DNA of 64,000 nt from VYFG01 sp965248685 (GCA_965248685.1 CBDFKC010000003.1:3006550-3070549); one strand, 5' to 3'. Positions 9,934-17,784 are shown, numbered from the stretch's first letter. The notes: generated by a model not told the origin, from the sequence alone. Numbers and translations are program-made.

Positions 9934-9939
9934 TTTTTT
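9930..9939 (-). promoter_or_regulatory. Programmed -1 frameshift site (A AAA AAC followed by TAG)
   Basis: On the minus strand the in-frame codons are ACA AAA AAC TAG. The heptamer A-AAA-AAC fits the X-XXY-YYZ rule for tandem -1 slippage, and the zero-frame stop follows directly, which raises pausing. The -1 frame is then open for 152 codons. A second A run (GGC AAA AAA GAC) lies 18 bases upstream but does not fit the rule as well. Confidence 0.75.
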
Positions 9940-10298
9940 GTGCGACGGTCTTTTTTGCCTCGGGTCTTGCCACCGCTATTCCGCGCAAGAACCGCATCGA
10001 TACAACCTCTACGAAACCACATTTTATTGAGCAGCTTGAGGAAACGCTCCTCGGAGTACTCAACAGGTTCACCTTTAGGATCGTTGATGCCTTTCCAGTT
10101 CTTTGTCTTAGCAATCAACAGATCAATATCGTCCTGATCGTCGTCGCTCAACGATTCAATATCGTTCGTTGATATCTCCTCTATTTCCAAGGAAATATGG
10201 AACTGCTTAGTGACACTTCCGGTGGGCATGCTGAGTGCCACCTTGGTCCAAAAGGTATGCGGTTTTTCTTCAGTTTCGTCGTATACAAAGTCAGTCAT
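9930..10298 (-). CDS. Tail assembly chaperone (gpG-like)
   Basis: A 122-residue acidic protein beginning MTDFVYDETEEKPHTFW with a very basic C-terminus (KTRGKKDRRTKN). It lies between the tail tube and tape measure genes, the position of tail assembly chaperones in siphoviruses and transposable phages. Its last two sense codons and stop form the slippery sequence described separately, so a fraction of ribosomes should continue into the longer product. Chaperones of this type coat the tape measure during tube polymerisation and are absent from the mature virion. Confidence 0.75.
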   Translation of the reverse strand: MTDFVYDETEEKPHTFWTKVALSMPTGSVTKQFHISLEIEEISTNDIESLSDDDQDDIDLLIAKTKNWKGINDPKGEPVEYSEERFLKLLNKMWFRRGCIDAVLARNSGGKTRGKKDRRTKN

Positions 10299-10351
10299 GG
10301 TATTGGCCTATTTTAGAAATTATGTGTTAATGAGAAATGTGATGGTGCCGA

Positions 10352-11302
10352 TTAGCTCCAGACGAAGTCGTAATCCGGCTCAACAGCACCCACTATTGGA
10401 TTGAGTGCCATCGTCAATCCCTTGTCACCTTCGATGTCGGGACTCTCCATGCTGTTTAGTTTGATCTGGCATGCGGGCATCCGAAAAACCACAGTGTCTC
10501 CAGCGGTAGCACCGAGTTGGAGCGTGAATGGTCCAAGTGTTCGAGCGGCGGCAATTTGGTAGAAATCCTTGATCGTCAAATTCGGTGCGGCGATGGTGAT
10601 CTGTGACGTTGGCAATCGGTTGTTGATGCGCACTTCCTTTTGCCCCGACACGTCAATGGGTGCAATGTTGTTGCCACAGTCAAAAGAAAAGTCGTGCATG
10701 ATGACCGCTTGACCATGTAGTGACGCCGTTAATGTGTCGTATTCAACGGCCTGGGGCGGGTTCCAATTCACGTAGGCTGGAGTCGTGATTACGCCAGCAT
10801 TGTCCTCTGGGAGAGCAAATAGTCCAACTATCCGAACCGCCAAATCAAACCATCCGCCTTTGTTGGGCTTGATTGTAACGTTGGCTCTACCGCCAACTAT
10901 TTTCCACGTATCGCGACCGTGCTGGAAGTAAGCGGTTAGTGATGGAATACCATCTTGTACCGGCGTATAGGTCACATCGGCGGCTTGCTGATCTTCGGCA
11001 TGACCAGCGCAACGCATTACCGTGGCAATGCCTGGTAGATTTCCAGCTGCACCGGAACCTGCGATGAAACTCGTGCCGGTAATCTCGACAAACTTGCCGA
11101 CGAAGTGACTCAGGTCATTGCCCCAGTTAGGGTCAACTAGGTCTTCACTGATCTCATTCCCGATGAGAGCAATTTTGGCATCGCGCAGTTTCAGCGCATC
11201 GCCAGCGGCAGGAGTGACTTCTTGTCCATATGCGACAGTCTCTTCAGCGACCAGGACCGCCATTTGGGCATAACTTTGTACAACATATTCAGGATTAGGC
11301 AT
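10352..11302 (-). CDS. Major tail tube protein
   Basis: A 316-residue protein placed between the tail terminator/completion genes and the chaperone pair, where the major tail tube gene lies. It is beta-rich and soluble, beginning MPNPEYVVQSYAQMAVLVAEE. Strands such as KIVGGRANVTIKPNKGGWFDLAVRIVGLF and RINNRLPTSQITIAAPNLTIKDFY resemble those of tube subunits from B3/D3112-type transposable siphophages. No sheath gene accompanies it, which argues for a non-contractile tail. The call rests on order, size and fold character, not on a specific motif. Confidence 0.7.
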   Translation of the reverse strand: MPNPEYVVQSYAQMAVLVAEETVAYGQEVTPAAGDALKLRDAKIALIGNEISEDLVDPNWGNDLSHFVGKFVEITGTSFIAGSGAAGNLPGIATVMRCAGHAEDQQAADVTYTPVQDGIPSLTAYFQHGRDTWKIVGGRANVTIKPNKGGWFDLAVRIVGLFALPEDNAGVITTPAYVNWNPPQAVEYDTLTASLHGQAVIMHDFSFDCGNNIAPIDVSGQKEVRINNRLPTSQITIAAPNLTIKDFYQIAAARTLGPFTLQLGATAGDTVVFRMPACQIKLNSMESPDIEGDKGLTMALNPIVGAVEPDYDFVWS

Positions 11303-11304
11303 TA

Positions 11305-11544
11305 CTATTCTCCGGTCGTGTCAGTGGGTTTGCCTGACGGGTTATCATTCGTTTCAGCCTTGCCTTTTTTATCAGCTGCTGCTTTCTTTTCATCTGCTGC
11401 TCTCTTGTCAGCTGCTGCTTTAGCATCGGCTTTGTCTTTCTCTGACTTTTGCGCGGCAAGGTGATTTTTGATGCTCTCTTCATTTCGCTCCAAGGGAGCT
11501 CCACCGGGTAAAGTGATTGTTCGTTTGTAGGTGCGTCGGGTCAT
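11305..11544 (-). CDS. Small charged phage protein, helical
   Basis: A 79-residue protein beginning MTRRTYKRTITLPGGAPLE, followed by a Lys/Ala/Glu-rich repeat-like helix (AAQKSEKDKADAKAAADKRA and on) predicted to form a long single helix or coiled coil. It lies 2 bp upstream of the tube gene in the same operon. Small Ala/Lys-rich proteins occur at this place in Mu-like phages without known function. A frame overlapping it on the same strand is a shadow. Confidence 0.55.
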   Translation of the reverse strand: MTRRTYKRTITLPGGAPLERNEESIKNHLAAQKSEKDKADAKAAADKRAADEKKAAADKKGKAETNDNPSGKPTDTTGE

Positions 11545-11578
11545 GATGATTGCCTCTGAAATTTGCTATCAATAATTG

Positions 11579-12019
11579 CTAGTGTTGAGTCATTTGGGTT
11601 GCAACGACTTCTTGCCAGACCAACCGATCATCAAGCCACTGGGCTTGTTGACCGTCGATCAGACGGAATTTTTCATGGGTTTGGTTTTCAACTATCGGTG
11701 TGAATGAACGAACTCCCAGGTGGAGATCTTCCAATACTTCGTCGACCTGGTCGGATAGTTTTGCGCCGGTAGCGGTATCCCCTGCATGTTTGAATACCAG
11801 CAATATGACGAAGCGAATATCAAGCTTCTGTGTATCCTCCGACATATAGGCGCGGTCTGCTGCGGTGTGCCGCTGACGAAACACATAGGCAGCGGGGGTC
11901 TTTGTCAATGGAATTTTCTTTCCAAATACAGCGGTGGCATCGGCAATGCCAGCCACTTTCCGAATGCTTGGACAGGCGGTAGTAATCTGGTCTATCAATT
12001 GTGTTTTTGCCGTGCTCAT
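11579..12019 (-). CDS. Mu gp37-like tail terminator protein
   Basis: A 146-residue protein located between the virion morphogenesis gene and the tube region, matching the position of Mu gp37 (DUF1834 group). Residues around 30-70 carry TKTPAAYVFRQRHTAADRAYMSEDTQKLDIRFVILLVF, the conserved core of that group as I recall it. The protein is expected to cap the tail tube and join it to the head. Its start overlaps the upstream stop by 4 bp (ATGA), indicating coupled translation. Confidence 0.6.
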   Translation of the reverse strand: MSTAKTQLIDQITTACPSIRKVAGIADATAVFGKKIPLTKTPAAYVFRQRHTAADRAYMSEDTQKLDIRFVILLVFKHAGDTATGAKLSDQVDEVLEDLHLGVRSFTPIVENQTHEKFRLIDGQQAQWLDDRLVWQEVVATQMTQH

Positions 12020-12447
12020 GCGGTGGCCTCCAGATAGCTTTCGATGACACCCTCAATCACGTCCGAGTCCTGATCCGAAATACCGAGGTAGGGGCGCGCA
12101 TCGATCTTGGTGGCCTTATTACGACCAGCCTGGCCACCGAGTTGGTGGATTGCAGCGGCAACGAAATTAGAGCCCACTTCGACGCCACTACCACTCGCCA
12201 GAAAGGTAATTGAATCACGAAGATTGATTCCAGTATTTACCAAAGGCGTTCCGCCTCTCCTTACCGGAGTTTGCGCAGCGCCACTCGGCGTGCGACCAGC
12301 GTTTAATCGTTCCTGGGTGGATGACTGCAATTCAGATCCAATGTCAGAAAACATATCCTTCGGATCCTCTAGGGTTTTCCTAACCTGACCCATGTAACGG
12401 GCAATGGGCGAGAGGTCGCCTGAGATACTGATGCGTGCGCCGGTCAT
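12016..12447 (-). CDS. Phage virion morphogenesis (tail completion, gpG/gpS-like)
   Basis: This 143-residue protein has the layout of the phage virion morphogenesis/tail-completion family. An N-terminal helical region (IARYMGQVRKTLEDPKDMFSDIGSELQSSTQERL) is followed by the GTPLVNTGINLRDSITF segment, a VGSNFVAAAIHQLGG stretch and a late IDARPYLGISDQD motif. Each of these blocks is characteristic of the family. It acts at head-tail joining. It shares one base with the upstream gp36-like gene and overlaps the gp37-like gene downstream by 4 bp. Confidence 0.8.
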   Translation of the reverse strand: MTGARISISGDLSPIARYMGQVRKTLEDPKDMFSDIGSELQSSTQERLNAGRTPSGAAQTPVRRGGTPLVNTGINLRDSITFLASGSGVEVGSNFVAAAIHQLGGQAGRNKATKIDARPYLGISDQDSDVIEGVIESYLEATA

Positions 12448-12875
12448 TAGTATCCCTCCAGGTCAAGGTTGGTAGATCCGTCTCCAGTCTCTACGCGCCC
12501 AATGGCCAGGGATGACTCAGATTGATTTTCATCGGGGTTTACAGGAAGTTTAACTTTGCCAGAGCTGACGGAACTCAGAAAACTGATCGCTGACTTATAC
12601 CGCAGGTTGACTTCCTCGCTGGCACCGTTGTCCCACAAAAAATATCGTGCGATGTCGCAGGCGTAGCGTTTGACAATGTTGGGGGCTTCGCCAGGGATCG
12701 GTGTATCGTATCCACCAGGCTTTAAGTAACTATCGACTAACTCACTGGCATCGCCGCAAGCTTCGTCGACGCGGACCTCGGTGTCGGTTCCTGTGGGGGA
12801 ATCAGACAAGAGCAGCTGATCGATTTCTTCTGTTCCGAATCGATCGATCAGCGCCTGCTTGTCAATATAGCTCAT
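12447..12875 (-). CDS. Mu gp36-like head completion protein (DUF1320)
   Basis: A 142-residue protein beginning MSYIDKQALIDRFGTEEIDQLLL, the recognisable N-terminus of the DUF1320/gp36 group: an 'a-L-i-x-r-f-G-x-x-E-l' start, then ASELVDSYL and IVKRYACDIARYFLW. The helical fold resembles head-tail connector adaptors. Its place between gp35-like and virion morphogenesis genes matches Mu. The final segment (about 110-142) is Ser/Asn/Gly-rich and likely disordered. Confidence 0.8.
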   Translation of the reverse strand: MSYIDKQALIDRFGTEEIDQLLLSDSPTGTDTEVRVDEACGDASELVDSYLKPGGYDTPIPGEAPNIVKRYACDIARYFLWDNGASEEVNLRYKSAISFLSSVSSGKVKLPVNPDENQSESSLAIGRVETGDGSTNLDLEGY

Positions 12876-12901
12876 CTAATTTGAAGGGGACTAGCAAGTC
12901 A

Positions 12902-13354
12902 TTATTGGCCAGTCATGCCATCCGAGTCAGCGTTACCATCGGAGTCAGCCGAGCCATCTCCAAGAATCGGCTGCATGCCGTTCCAGACCAATTCCACATC
13001 AGCCGCATCTACATCGGACTTGGTGATCCCTTCAATGGCCTTTACACGCGGCAAACCAGATTTGGTCCAATGCATTTCGTTGGCTTTATCAGGGTCGCTC
13101 TTAAGCAGTGATGTGATCGCCGCATGAATGGCATCTGATTGGGTGGCGAGAGAGGACGCTTTTGGGCGGCCTCCCTGGCCACCCGCAGCGCTTTCATCAT
13201 CATCTTCATCGGGAGTTGGTTCAACTGCGCCCTGGCGCTCTAGATCGTCTGCTTCCTCTTGCGAGTCACATTCAACTGGATCACCCTTGCGCACAATGTT
13301 GCCCCGCCGACGCTGATCGCGAGCGGCGGTGCGTGTAATTTTCTCCTCGGACAT
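12902..13354 (-). CDS. Mu gp35-like protein
   Basis: A 150-residue acidic protein in three parts. A basic N-terminus (TRTAARDQRRRGNIVRKGDP) is followed by a low-complexity acidic linker (about 40-65). A helical C-terminal module (TKSGLPRVKAIEGITKSDVDAADVELVWNGM) is like the HeH/LEM-type 'G-x-P-x-V-x-A-I-E' domain found in Mu gp35 and FluMu proteins. The very end is a repetitive Asp/Ser/Gly tail. It follows the capsid gene as in Mu. Its function is unknown; a minor head or connector role is inferred. Confidence 0.65.
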   Translation of the reverse strand: MSEEKITRTAARDQRRRGNIVRKGDPVECDSQEEADDLERQGAVEPTPDEDDDESAAGGQGGRPKASSLATQSDAIHAAITSLLKSDPDKANEMHWTKSGLPRVKAIEGITKSDVDAADVELVWNGMQPILGDGSADSDGNADSDGMTGQ

Positions 13355-13366
13355 GATTGCCTCCTA

Positions 13367-14320
13367 TTACGCTGTCACGCCGGTGAACAGGAATCCTGCA
13401 TCAGCGGCGGTGTGATAGGGACGTTCCTCGTGGGTTACTGGATACACCCAGGACTTCGCATTGCGATCTTCGTATGGCTGCTCCACCATCGGAAAACCAC
13501 TCAATCGATAGGTGTATCCAAATGAGGGAACATGTAGACCCAAGCCACCCTGAGGCACCCAGGCGAGGCTGGCGAAGTCGCCCCAAATATCCTGAAAATC
13601 ATCCGTGTCACTGTCGGTCGCATCGTGGTATACAGTCAACGGTACCAACACCTTACTGACTTCAAAGAAACGCGCTAGCATCTCCTGGGTAATCGATTCC
13701 GAGGATGTGTATTTGAACTTTTCCTTTATCTCCTCATTACTTTTTAGGTTAGTGAGTTGATTCGAAGAGATCGTCATAATGCTTGGGTACCGTCCAACGC
13801 GCTTCCGTATTGCTTCCTTCCCGTCGCCAATTTGTTGCGTAACCTTTGCAGTTGGATCACTCCATTTATCGGTTCCCGTCAGCCCAGTCGTGTTTGTGCC
13901 ATAGTTTGCAGGAGTAGTAGCAATTTGGGCGCGCTCTTGTTCAATGCCGAGCCACATCGTATCTTGGACGGTATTGATTGCCTGGGCCGCAAGATCGATA
14001 TTCGGTACGGCAGCAGCTTCTTGACGTAGCTCAGTCGGCACCAAGCCCTCGAGTGAGTCTTGTTGCAGTGCAATCGGATCACTGGCATAACCAACTTGAA
14101 TGCGCTTGGTGCTCGCACCAGGTGCGCGAGCAGTGGCGTATAGACGAAACGATTCTTTTCCGAATGTAATGACTCTGCCGCCGCGCGCTGCAACCGGAAT
14201 AACCGGGAACAAATCCTGCAACACGAAGTCCGCATTGCGATATTGCTTCGCGACGTTAGATAGAATTGGATCAATAACGCGAGACTGCGCTGGCGTTTGT
14301 TGGTTGTAGTTTTGCGACAT
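13367..14320 (-). CDS. Major capsid protein
   Basis: A 317-residue protein directly downstream of the decoration and protease/scaffold genes. The N-terminal half contains SNVAKQYRNADFVLQDLFPVIPVAARGGRVITFGKESFRLY, a pattern seen in capsid proteins of B3-like and other transposable siphophages. The region IGDGKEAIRKRVGRYPSIMTISSNQL (about 170-195) resembles the HK97-fold P-domain of this subgroup. Its length and position leave little doubt that this is the shell subunit. No frameshift or truncation was seen. Confidence 0.8.
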   Translation of the reverse strand: MSQNYNQQTPAQSRVIDPILSNVAKQYRNADFVLQDLFPVIPVAARGGRVITFGKESFRLYATARAPGASTKRIQVGYASDPIALQQDSLEGLVPTELRQEAAAVPNIDLAAQAINTVQDTMWLGIEQERAQIATTPANYGTNTTGLTGTDKWSDPTAKVTQQIGDGKEAIRKRVGRYPSIMTISSNQLTNLKSNEEIKEKFKYTSSESITQEMLARFFEVSKVLVPLTVYHDATDSDTDDFQDIWGDFASLAWVPQGGLGLHVPSFGYTYRLSGFPMVEQPYEDRNAKSWVYPVTHEERPYHTAADAGFLFTGVTA

Positions 14321-14364
14321 GAGTTTTTCCTCGTTTAAGTCAAATTAATTGCGACTGAATGCGA

Positions 14365-14694
14365 CTAGTTCGCAATCAACAGTACTTCGCACCGCTGTCC
14401 GGCGACGCCATCACTGAGCGCACGCGCCACGGTGACACCAGCAGCTTTAACAATGGCCATACCACTGGCGTCCGTTTGCAGTGCGTCCCCTTTTGAAAAG
14501 GTTCCACCCGCTTCGACAATGGCTGTGCCATGAACATCGACAGGGAGATTGTCACCAGTCACGGCGTCGGAACGGGAAACGCCCAACGTATTGGCAGCAG
14601 CACCAGCTTGTGTGCTGGTATGGGTAACGAACCGCTCGGAGGTAATAGCGCCAGCAGCGGTAACGGTTAGACAAAGAAGTGAAATTGATTGCAT
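14365..14694 (-). CDS. DUF2190-type capsid decoration protein
   Basis: A 109-residue Ala/Gly/Val/Thr-rich protein with the architecture of DUF2190 proteins, which form trimeric plugs or decoration knobs on phage capsids. The tell-tale stretch is GTFSKGDALQTDASGMAIVKAAGVTVARALSDGVAGQRCEVLL in the C-terminal half. It sits between protease/scaffold and capsid, the usual order in this phage group. The N-terminus (MQSISLLCLTVTAAGAITSERF) looks mildly hydrophobic but not like a true export signal. Confidence 0.7.
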   Translation of the reverse strand: MQSISLLCLTVTAAGAITSERFVTHTSTQAGAAANTLGVSRSDAVTGDNLPVDVHGTAIVEAGGTFSKGDALQTDASGMAIVKAAGVTVARALSDGVAGQRCEVLLIAN

Positions 14695-14703
14695 TGGAAG
14701 TTC

Positions 14704-15981
14704 CTATTGCTGTTCGACGTGTTTGACTGCATCCACATAAGAGCAGCCCTCGTGATTACTTTGATATTGCACCGCCTTGCGATGTAGTGCGTCTCGTTCT
14801 GGATCAACCACATAGCCATCTGGTCCGGCATAGTTGGATGCCGCAGTGCCGTCATTTGCATCCTGGTTGCCAAGTTCAGTAGTCAGATTGGAAAACGCCG
14901 CAGGAGTGCTAGTCAGAAAATTCTTTACAAATTCGAGTTGACTAACTTTCTTAATTTCTGGCTTGTCACCTTCGCCCACCGAGAATTCGAATTGACTTGC
15001 TTCATCACTAGAAAGCGTCGCCATGAATTGTGATAAACCAACTGCCATTGCAGGCAGTAGCTTTTTATCGTCGACGAGCTTGGATACAAAAGCCTGATTT
15101 TCGGCGAGCTGGATCTTGGCGCGTTCCGTTGCCAATTCTGCCTGGCCGGTTTTCAGTTGCTCACTGAAATTAGTCGTTGCGGTTGTGACCGCAGCGGCAA
15201 CAGCGGCATCAAGCTGAGATTGCGAAAAGGTGGCTTCACCACCGGAATTTTGATCTGACATGGTTTGACCCTGGTCGAGTTGATTGAATGGAGTAGAAGT
15301 GGCGGCAGCAGTGCGCGCAGCTTCGCGTGACTTTTCTGCATCGCGTCGATTTTCCTGATGCGCTCTTTCGGACAACCAATTAGTTCGGTCGATCATATGT
15401 TCAGGAACGATTCGATCAGCGACGTCGACATTTTCCTTATCGATAAAATGTTCACGGAGGCGACGCATAAATCTGCCCAGCAGATTAGGTGTGCCTGGAT
15501 CCGCGAAATCGGAAAAGTCAGCCGACGCATCTGAATACTCGAATGTCATCGCGTTTTCTATTTCAGAAAAACTCATTGGCTTGAGTCCTGACACTGCCGG
15601 CAACATGGCACCCAAGAATCCAACATGCTGTAAAAAGTATTTACCGTCTTTATTCCGTGCGATGGAAATAGATCGGTTTCGGTACTGGCCTTTTTTAACG
15701 GCGGAAACAAACTCCGGTACCAGCTGAGAAAATTTTGCTTGCAGTTTTTTGCCTACGCGTCGCAACCCGCCACCTGTCCAACCGAACGCGGGGTCATGGG
15801 TTTTGGGGTGACCGATCACGAGCGGCGCGGGATGCTCCGTAGAATGATTTGAAACGATGTCGTCGAGATCCTTCTCAGAAAATGTGGCGGTAACGCCATC
15901 TGAATCCGTGTGCTTACCCGCCGAAAATATCTCGACCCAGTCGCCGAATCCTTTAAATGTTTTCGTGGTTGGATTTGTCAT
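14704..15981 (-). CDS. Mu I-like prohead protease fused to scaffold
   Basis: The frame extends to 16023, but the ATG at 15981 is chosen: residues MTNPTTKTFKGFGDW begin the conserved part and the upstream piece overlaps the promoter motif. This gives 425 residues. The N-terminal ~180 residues form the phage I/GP20-type protease domain, with APLVIGHPKTHDPAFGWTGG and YRNRSISIARNKDGKYFLQHVGFLGAMLPAVSGL; the Ser of NRSIS is a candidate nucleophile. The rest is acidic and coiled-coil (about 270-370), typical of a scaffold that is cleaved during head maturation. A Z-type scaffold product could arise from the internal ATG in TMSDQNSGGEATFSQ, near 15260. This is the first gene of the leftward late operon. 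Confidence 0.8.
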   Translation of the reverse strand: MTNPTTKTFKGFGDWVEIFSAGKHTDSDGVTATFSEKDLDDIVSNHSTEHPAPLVIGHPKTHDPAFGWTGGGLRRVGKKLQAKFSQLVPEFVSAVKKGQYRNRSISIARNKDGKYFLQHVGFLGAMLPAVSGLKPMSFSEIENAMTFEYSDASADFSDFADPGTPNLLGRFMRRLREHFIDKENVDVADRIVPEHMIDRTNWLSERAHQENRRDAEKSREAARTAAATSTPFNQLDQGQTMSDQNSGGEATFSQSQLDAAVAAAVTTATTNFSEQLKTGQAELATERAKIQLAENQAFVSKLVDDKKLLPAMAVGLSQFMATLSSDEASQFEFSVGEGDKPEIKKVSQLEFVKNFLTSTPAAFSNLTTELGNQDANDGTAASNYAGPDGYVVDPERDALHRKAVQYQSNHEGCSYVDAVKHVEQQ

Positions 15982-16014
15982 GCGCCGAATGATGCACATT
16001 GCCAAACCAAAAAA

Positions 16015-16034
16015 ATAGGGCAAAACGTGTCCGC
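16015..16034 (-). promoter_or_regulatory. Late-promoter motif copy 1 (leftward structural operon)
   Basis: On the minus strand this reads GCGGACACGTTTTGCCCTAT, identical to the sites at 16181-16200 and 26435-26454. It lies about 35 bp upstream of the protease/scaffold start and points toward it. In Mu, the activator-dependent promoter PI lies in the same place, ahead of gene I. The natural reading is a site for the mor-like activator encoded at 26080. Together with GCGGCGTTTTGCCCC at 16042-16056 it can also fold into a bulged hairpin, which copies 2 and 3 lack. Confidence 0.6.
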
Positions 16035-16180
16035 TTTTTGTGCGGCGTTTTGCCCCATTTTGATCGATCTAAGCCGTGAGATTGAGAGGTTAGTTCATTC
16101 GATATCCTAGTTGGTTACGATAACAAGCGCAGATATTTGCTCTTTGCGTCAGTCAATATAACTAAACAAATTGCACAGTG

Positions 16181-16200
16181 ATAGGGCAAAACGTGTCCGC
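16181..16200 (-). promoter_or_regulatory. Late-promoter motif copy 2
   Basis: A second exact 20-bp copy in the same leftward orientation, 166 bp upstream of copy 1. A TATATT hexamer lies downstream on the minus strand (within 16155-16165), a possible -10. It may be a second activator site or a second promoter for the structural operon. It also sits 66 bp left of the rightward hydroxylase gene. Confidence 0.5.
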
Positions 16201-16265
16201 CTAGATAACGTCCAGGCTCCCAAGTTATAGTTCGACCCCTCCCTGCTCAAACTCAAGGTAGTTAC

Positions 16266-17027
16266 ATGGACATACTGTTTAAACTTTCTTGCATCCAATT
16301 ATTCGTCGCCGGAGTTTTCATGGCATTCGAATGGCTGTATCCACGACACCGATATCCAAGGGACATCCACTGGAATAAAATTTGGGTAGCGCTTTGCATG
16401 TTTTCTTCAGCCTGGTTATCAATTGTCGTTTACTACTGGGCGCAATTTGATACAGCGAATTGGTTATCAGGATATGGATTTACCATGCAGTGTGTTGTCT
16501 TCTATTTGATCTATTCGTGCGGTAACTATTGGTTGCATCGCTGGAAGCACTCCAATCGATTATTTATGAAATACATTCATGGATTACATCACGCGCCTGA
16601 GAACATGGAGACTCGGCTTGCATTCTTCCGGCATCCCGTTGAAATTTTGGTCAATACCGTTTATTTCGTTCTGCTAGGTAAATTCGCTATTGGTGCACCG
16701 ATAGAAGTTGCATTTTGCGCGTTGGTTATCGAAGGGTGTCTTGAGTCATTCCACCATTCCAATATACGTCTATCAAAAGAATGCAACTGGATGGGGTACA
16801 TGGTTCAATTGCCAGAAATGCATTGTATTCATCATGAGAAGGGACGCCACCGAAATAATTATTCTCCATTGCTCTGGGACTCTATATTTGGTACGGTTGA
16901 AATCAGTGGCCCGTGGGAAGGAAAGTTGGGGCTAAAGGGACCACTCAAAAATAGATTATTATATAGAGGACAACCATCATGGGAAGACAACATACCGCCG
17001 TTAAATCCGAAGCTGTTACCGAAATAG
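16266..17027 (+). CDS. Fatty acid hydroxylase/sterol desaturase superfamily membrane protein (phage cargo)
   Basis: A 253-residue membrane protein with the diiron histidine clusters of the fatty acid hydroxylase superfamily: HRWKH, HGLHH, HHSN and HCIHH, spaced as in family members. At least three hydrophobic segments are visible near residues 4-20, 38-58 and 70-90. It would oxidise a lipid or isoprenoid substrate in the inner membrane; the actual substrate cannot be told. It lies between the leftward capsid operon and the repressor region. It is not a normal phage function, so it is best read as a lysogenic-conversion (moron) gene. Its 3' end overlaps the next gene by 49 bp. Confidence 0.8.
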   Translation: MDILFKLSCIQLFVAGVFMAFEWLYPRHRYPRDIHWNKIWVALCMFSSAWLSIVVYYWAQFDTANWLSGYGFTMQCVVFYLIYSCGNYWLHRWKHSNRLFMKYIHGLHHAPENMETRLAFFRHPVEILVNTVYFVLLGKFAIGAPIEVAFCALVIEGCLESFHHSNIRLSKECNWMGYMVQLPEMHCIHHEKGRHRNNYSPLLWDSIFGTVEISGPWEGKLGLKGPLKNRLLYRGQPSWEDNIPPLNPKLLPK

Positions 17028-17275
17028 ATTCTTTGCCTGGACTGGTGGAAGAACTCAGACTGCGTTTACAGGTCGATACAAACTTCAGGCGACTACGAAA
17101 AACCGGGGCAGCGATTGATATCTCTCACGTGTGGCTCATCAGATTTAGGGACGGACGTGCAGTGTGCATGGACGTAATGAATCGCCTGGCGAACCACTAC
17201 GGCATCAACTATCAGATTCGGAATTTTGATCCAAAGTCTCTGGAAAATATCCCTTGGGTGTTTCCTGAAAAGTAA
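16979..17275 (+). CDS. Small Cro/CI-like DNA-binding protein, putative
   Basis: A 98-residue protein whose centre (about 32-75, NFRRLRKTGAAIDISHVWLI then FRDGRAVCMDVMNRLANHYGI) has the spacing of a lambda-type helix-turn-helix: a recognition helix near SHVWLIRF and a following 'm-x-R-L-A-x-x-Y' helix. It starts inside the end of the hydroxylase gene, so the two are probably co-transcribed. Placement beside the repressor/ner switch suggests a regulatory role in lysogeny. No partner or operator is identified, and the N-terminal 30 residues are unassigned. Confidence 0.5.
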   Translation: MGRQHTAVKSEAVTEIDSLPGLVEELRLRLQVDTNFRRLRKTGAAIDISHVWLIRFRDGRAVCMDVMNRLANHYGINYQIRNFDPKSLENIPWVFPEK

Positions 17276-17348
17276 TAAATATTTACTGGTAAACTTCCGC
17301 AACAAATTACCCGCAAATATCATTTGACGTAGCACAAATTCTTGGTTA

Positions 17349-17780
17349 ATGTTAGTGGTAACTATAGATACCACGGAGTTACAGGGGATGAAAGGGGGGG
17401 ATGTTGGAAAAAGGGGGGCGTTAGAGCTTGTCATATCTAACGAAGAATATTCAATAGTCGATCCAATCAATGATAGTGTTGATTTTAATCGAGCAATGCG
17501 AGGGATTCAAAACCTCATTCAGGATATTCCACAGTGTTCAGATCGACTCGTCAAAATACGGCGAGTATTGAGCCTGACCAAAGACTTTATCTATATGAAC
17601 GGGAATATAGAGGAAAGTCACAATGTAAGTTCGATGCCCGCGTTGAATGGGCTCAACATGGCTATTAATTCTCTGCCTGAAAATTCGCCGGAGGACGTCA
17701 ATATCAAGCAAACATTTAGGTATGTATTTGATGCTGCGCTTTCGGAATCTATGCTGAGTAAGGTCGTTAGTAACGAATAG
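17349..17780 (+). CDS. Unknown protein of the prophage switch region
   Basis: A 143-residue protein (129 if the ATG at 17388, preceded by GGAG, is used). It contains no recognised domain; residues about 40-95 look helical (FNRAMRGIQNLIQDIPQCSDRLVKIRRVLSLTKDFI). It is convergent with the repressor gene, ending 4 bp before that gene's stop. The coding start carries runs of seven and six G residues close together, which are prone to slippage. A lysogenic accessory or regulatory protein is possible, but nothing in the sequence proves it. Confidence 0.45.
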   Translation: MLVVTIDTTELQGMKGGDVGKRGALELVISNEEYSIVDPINDSVDFNRAMRGIQNLIQDIPQCSDRLVKIRRVLSLTKDFIYMNGNIEESHNVSSMPALNGLNMAINSLPENSPEDVNIKQTFRYVFDAALSESMLSKVVSNE

Positions 17781-17784
17781 TTGT

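Noticed and set aside
16015..16200. The 20-bp motifs as transposase end-binding sites
   Set aside because: Two copies in tandem 166 bp apart plus a single internal copy at 26.4 kb do not match the clustered inverted arrangement of MuA sites at genome ends; orientation toward late genes fits promoters better.
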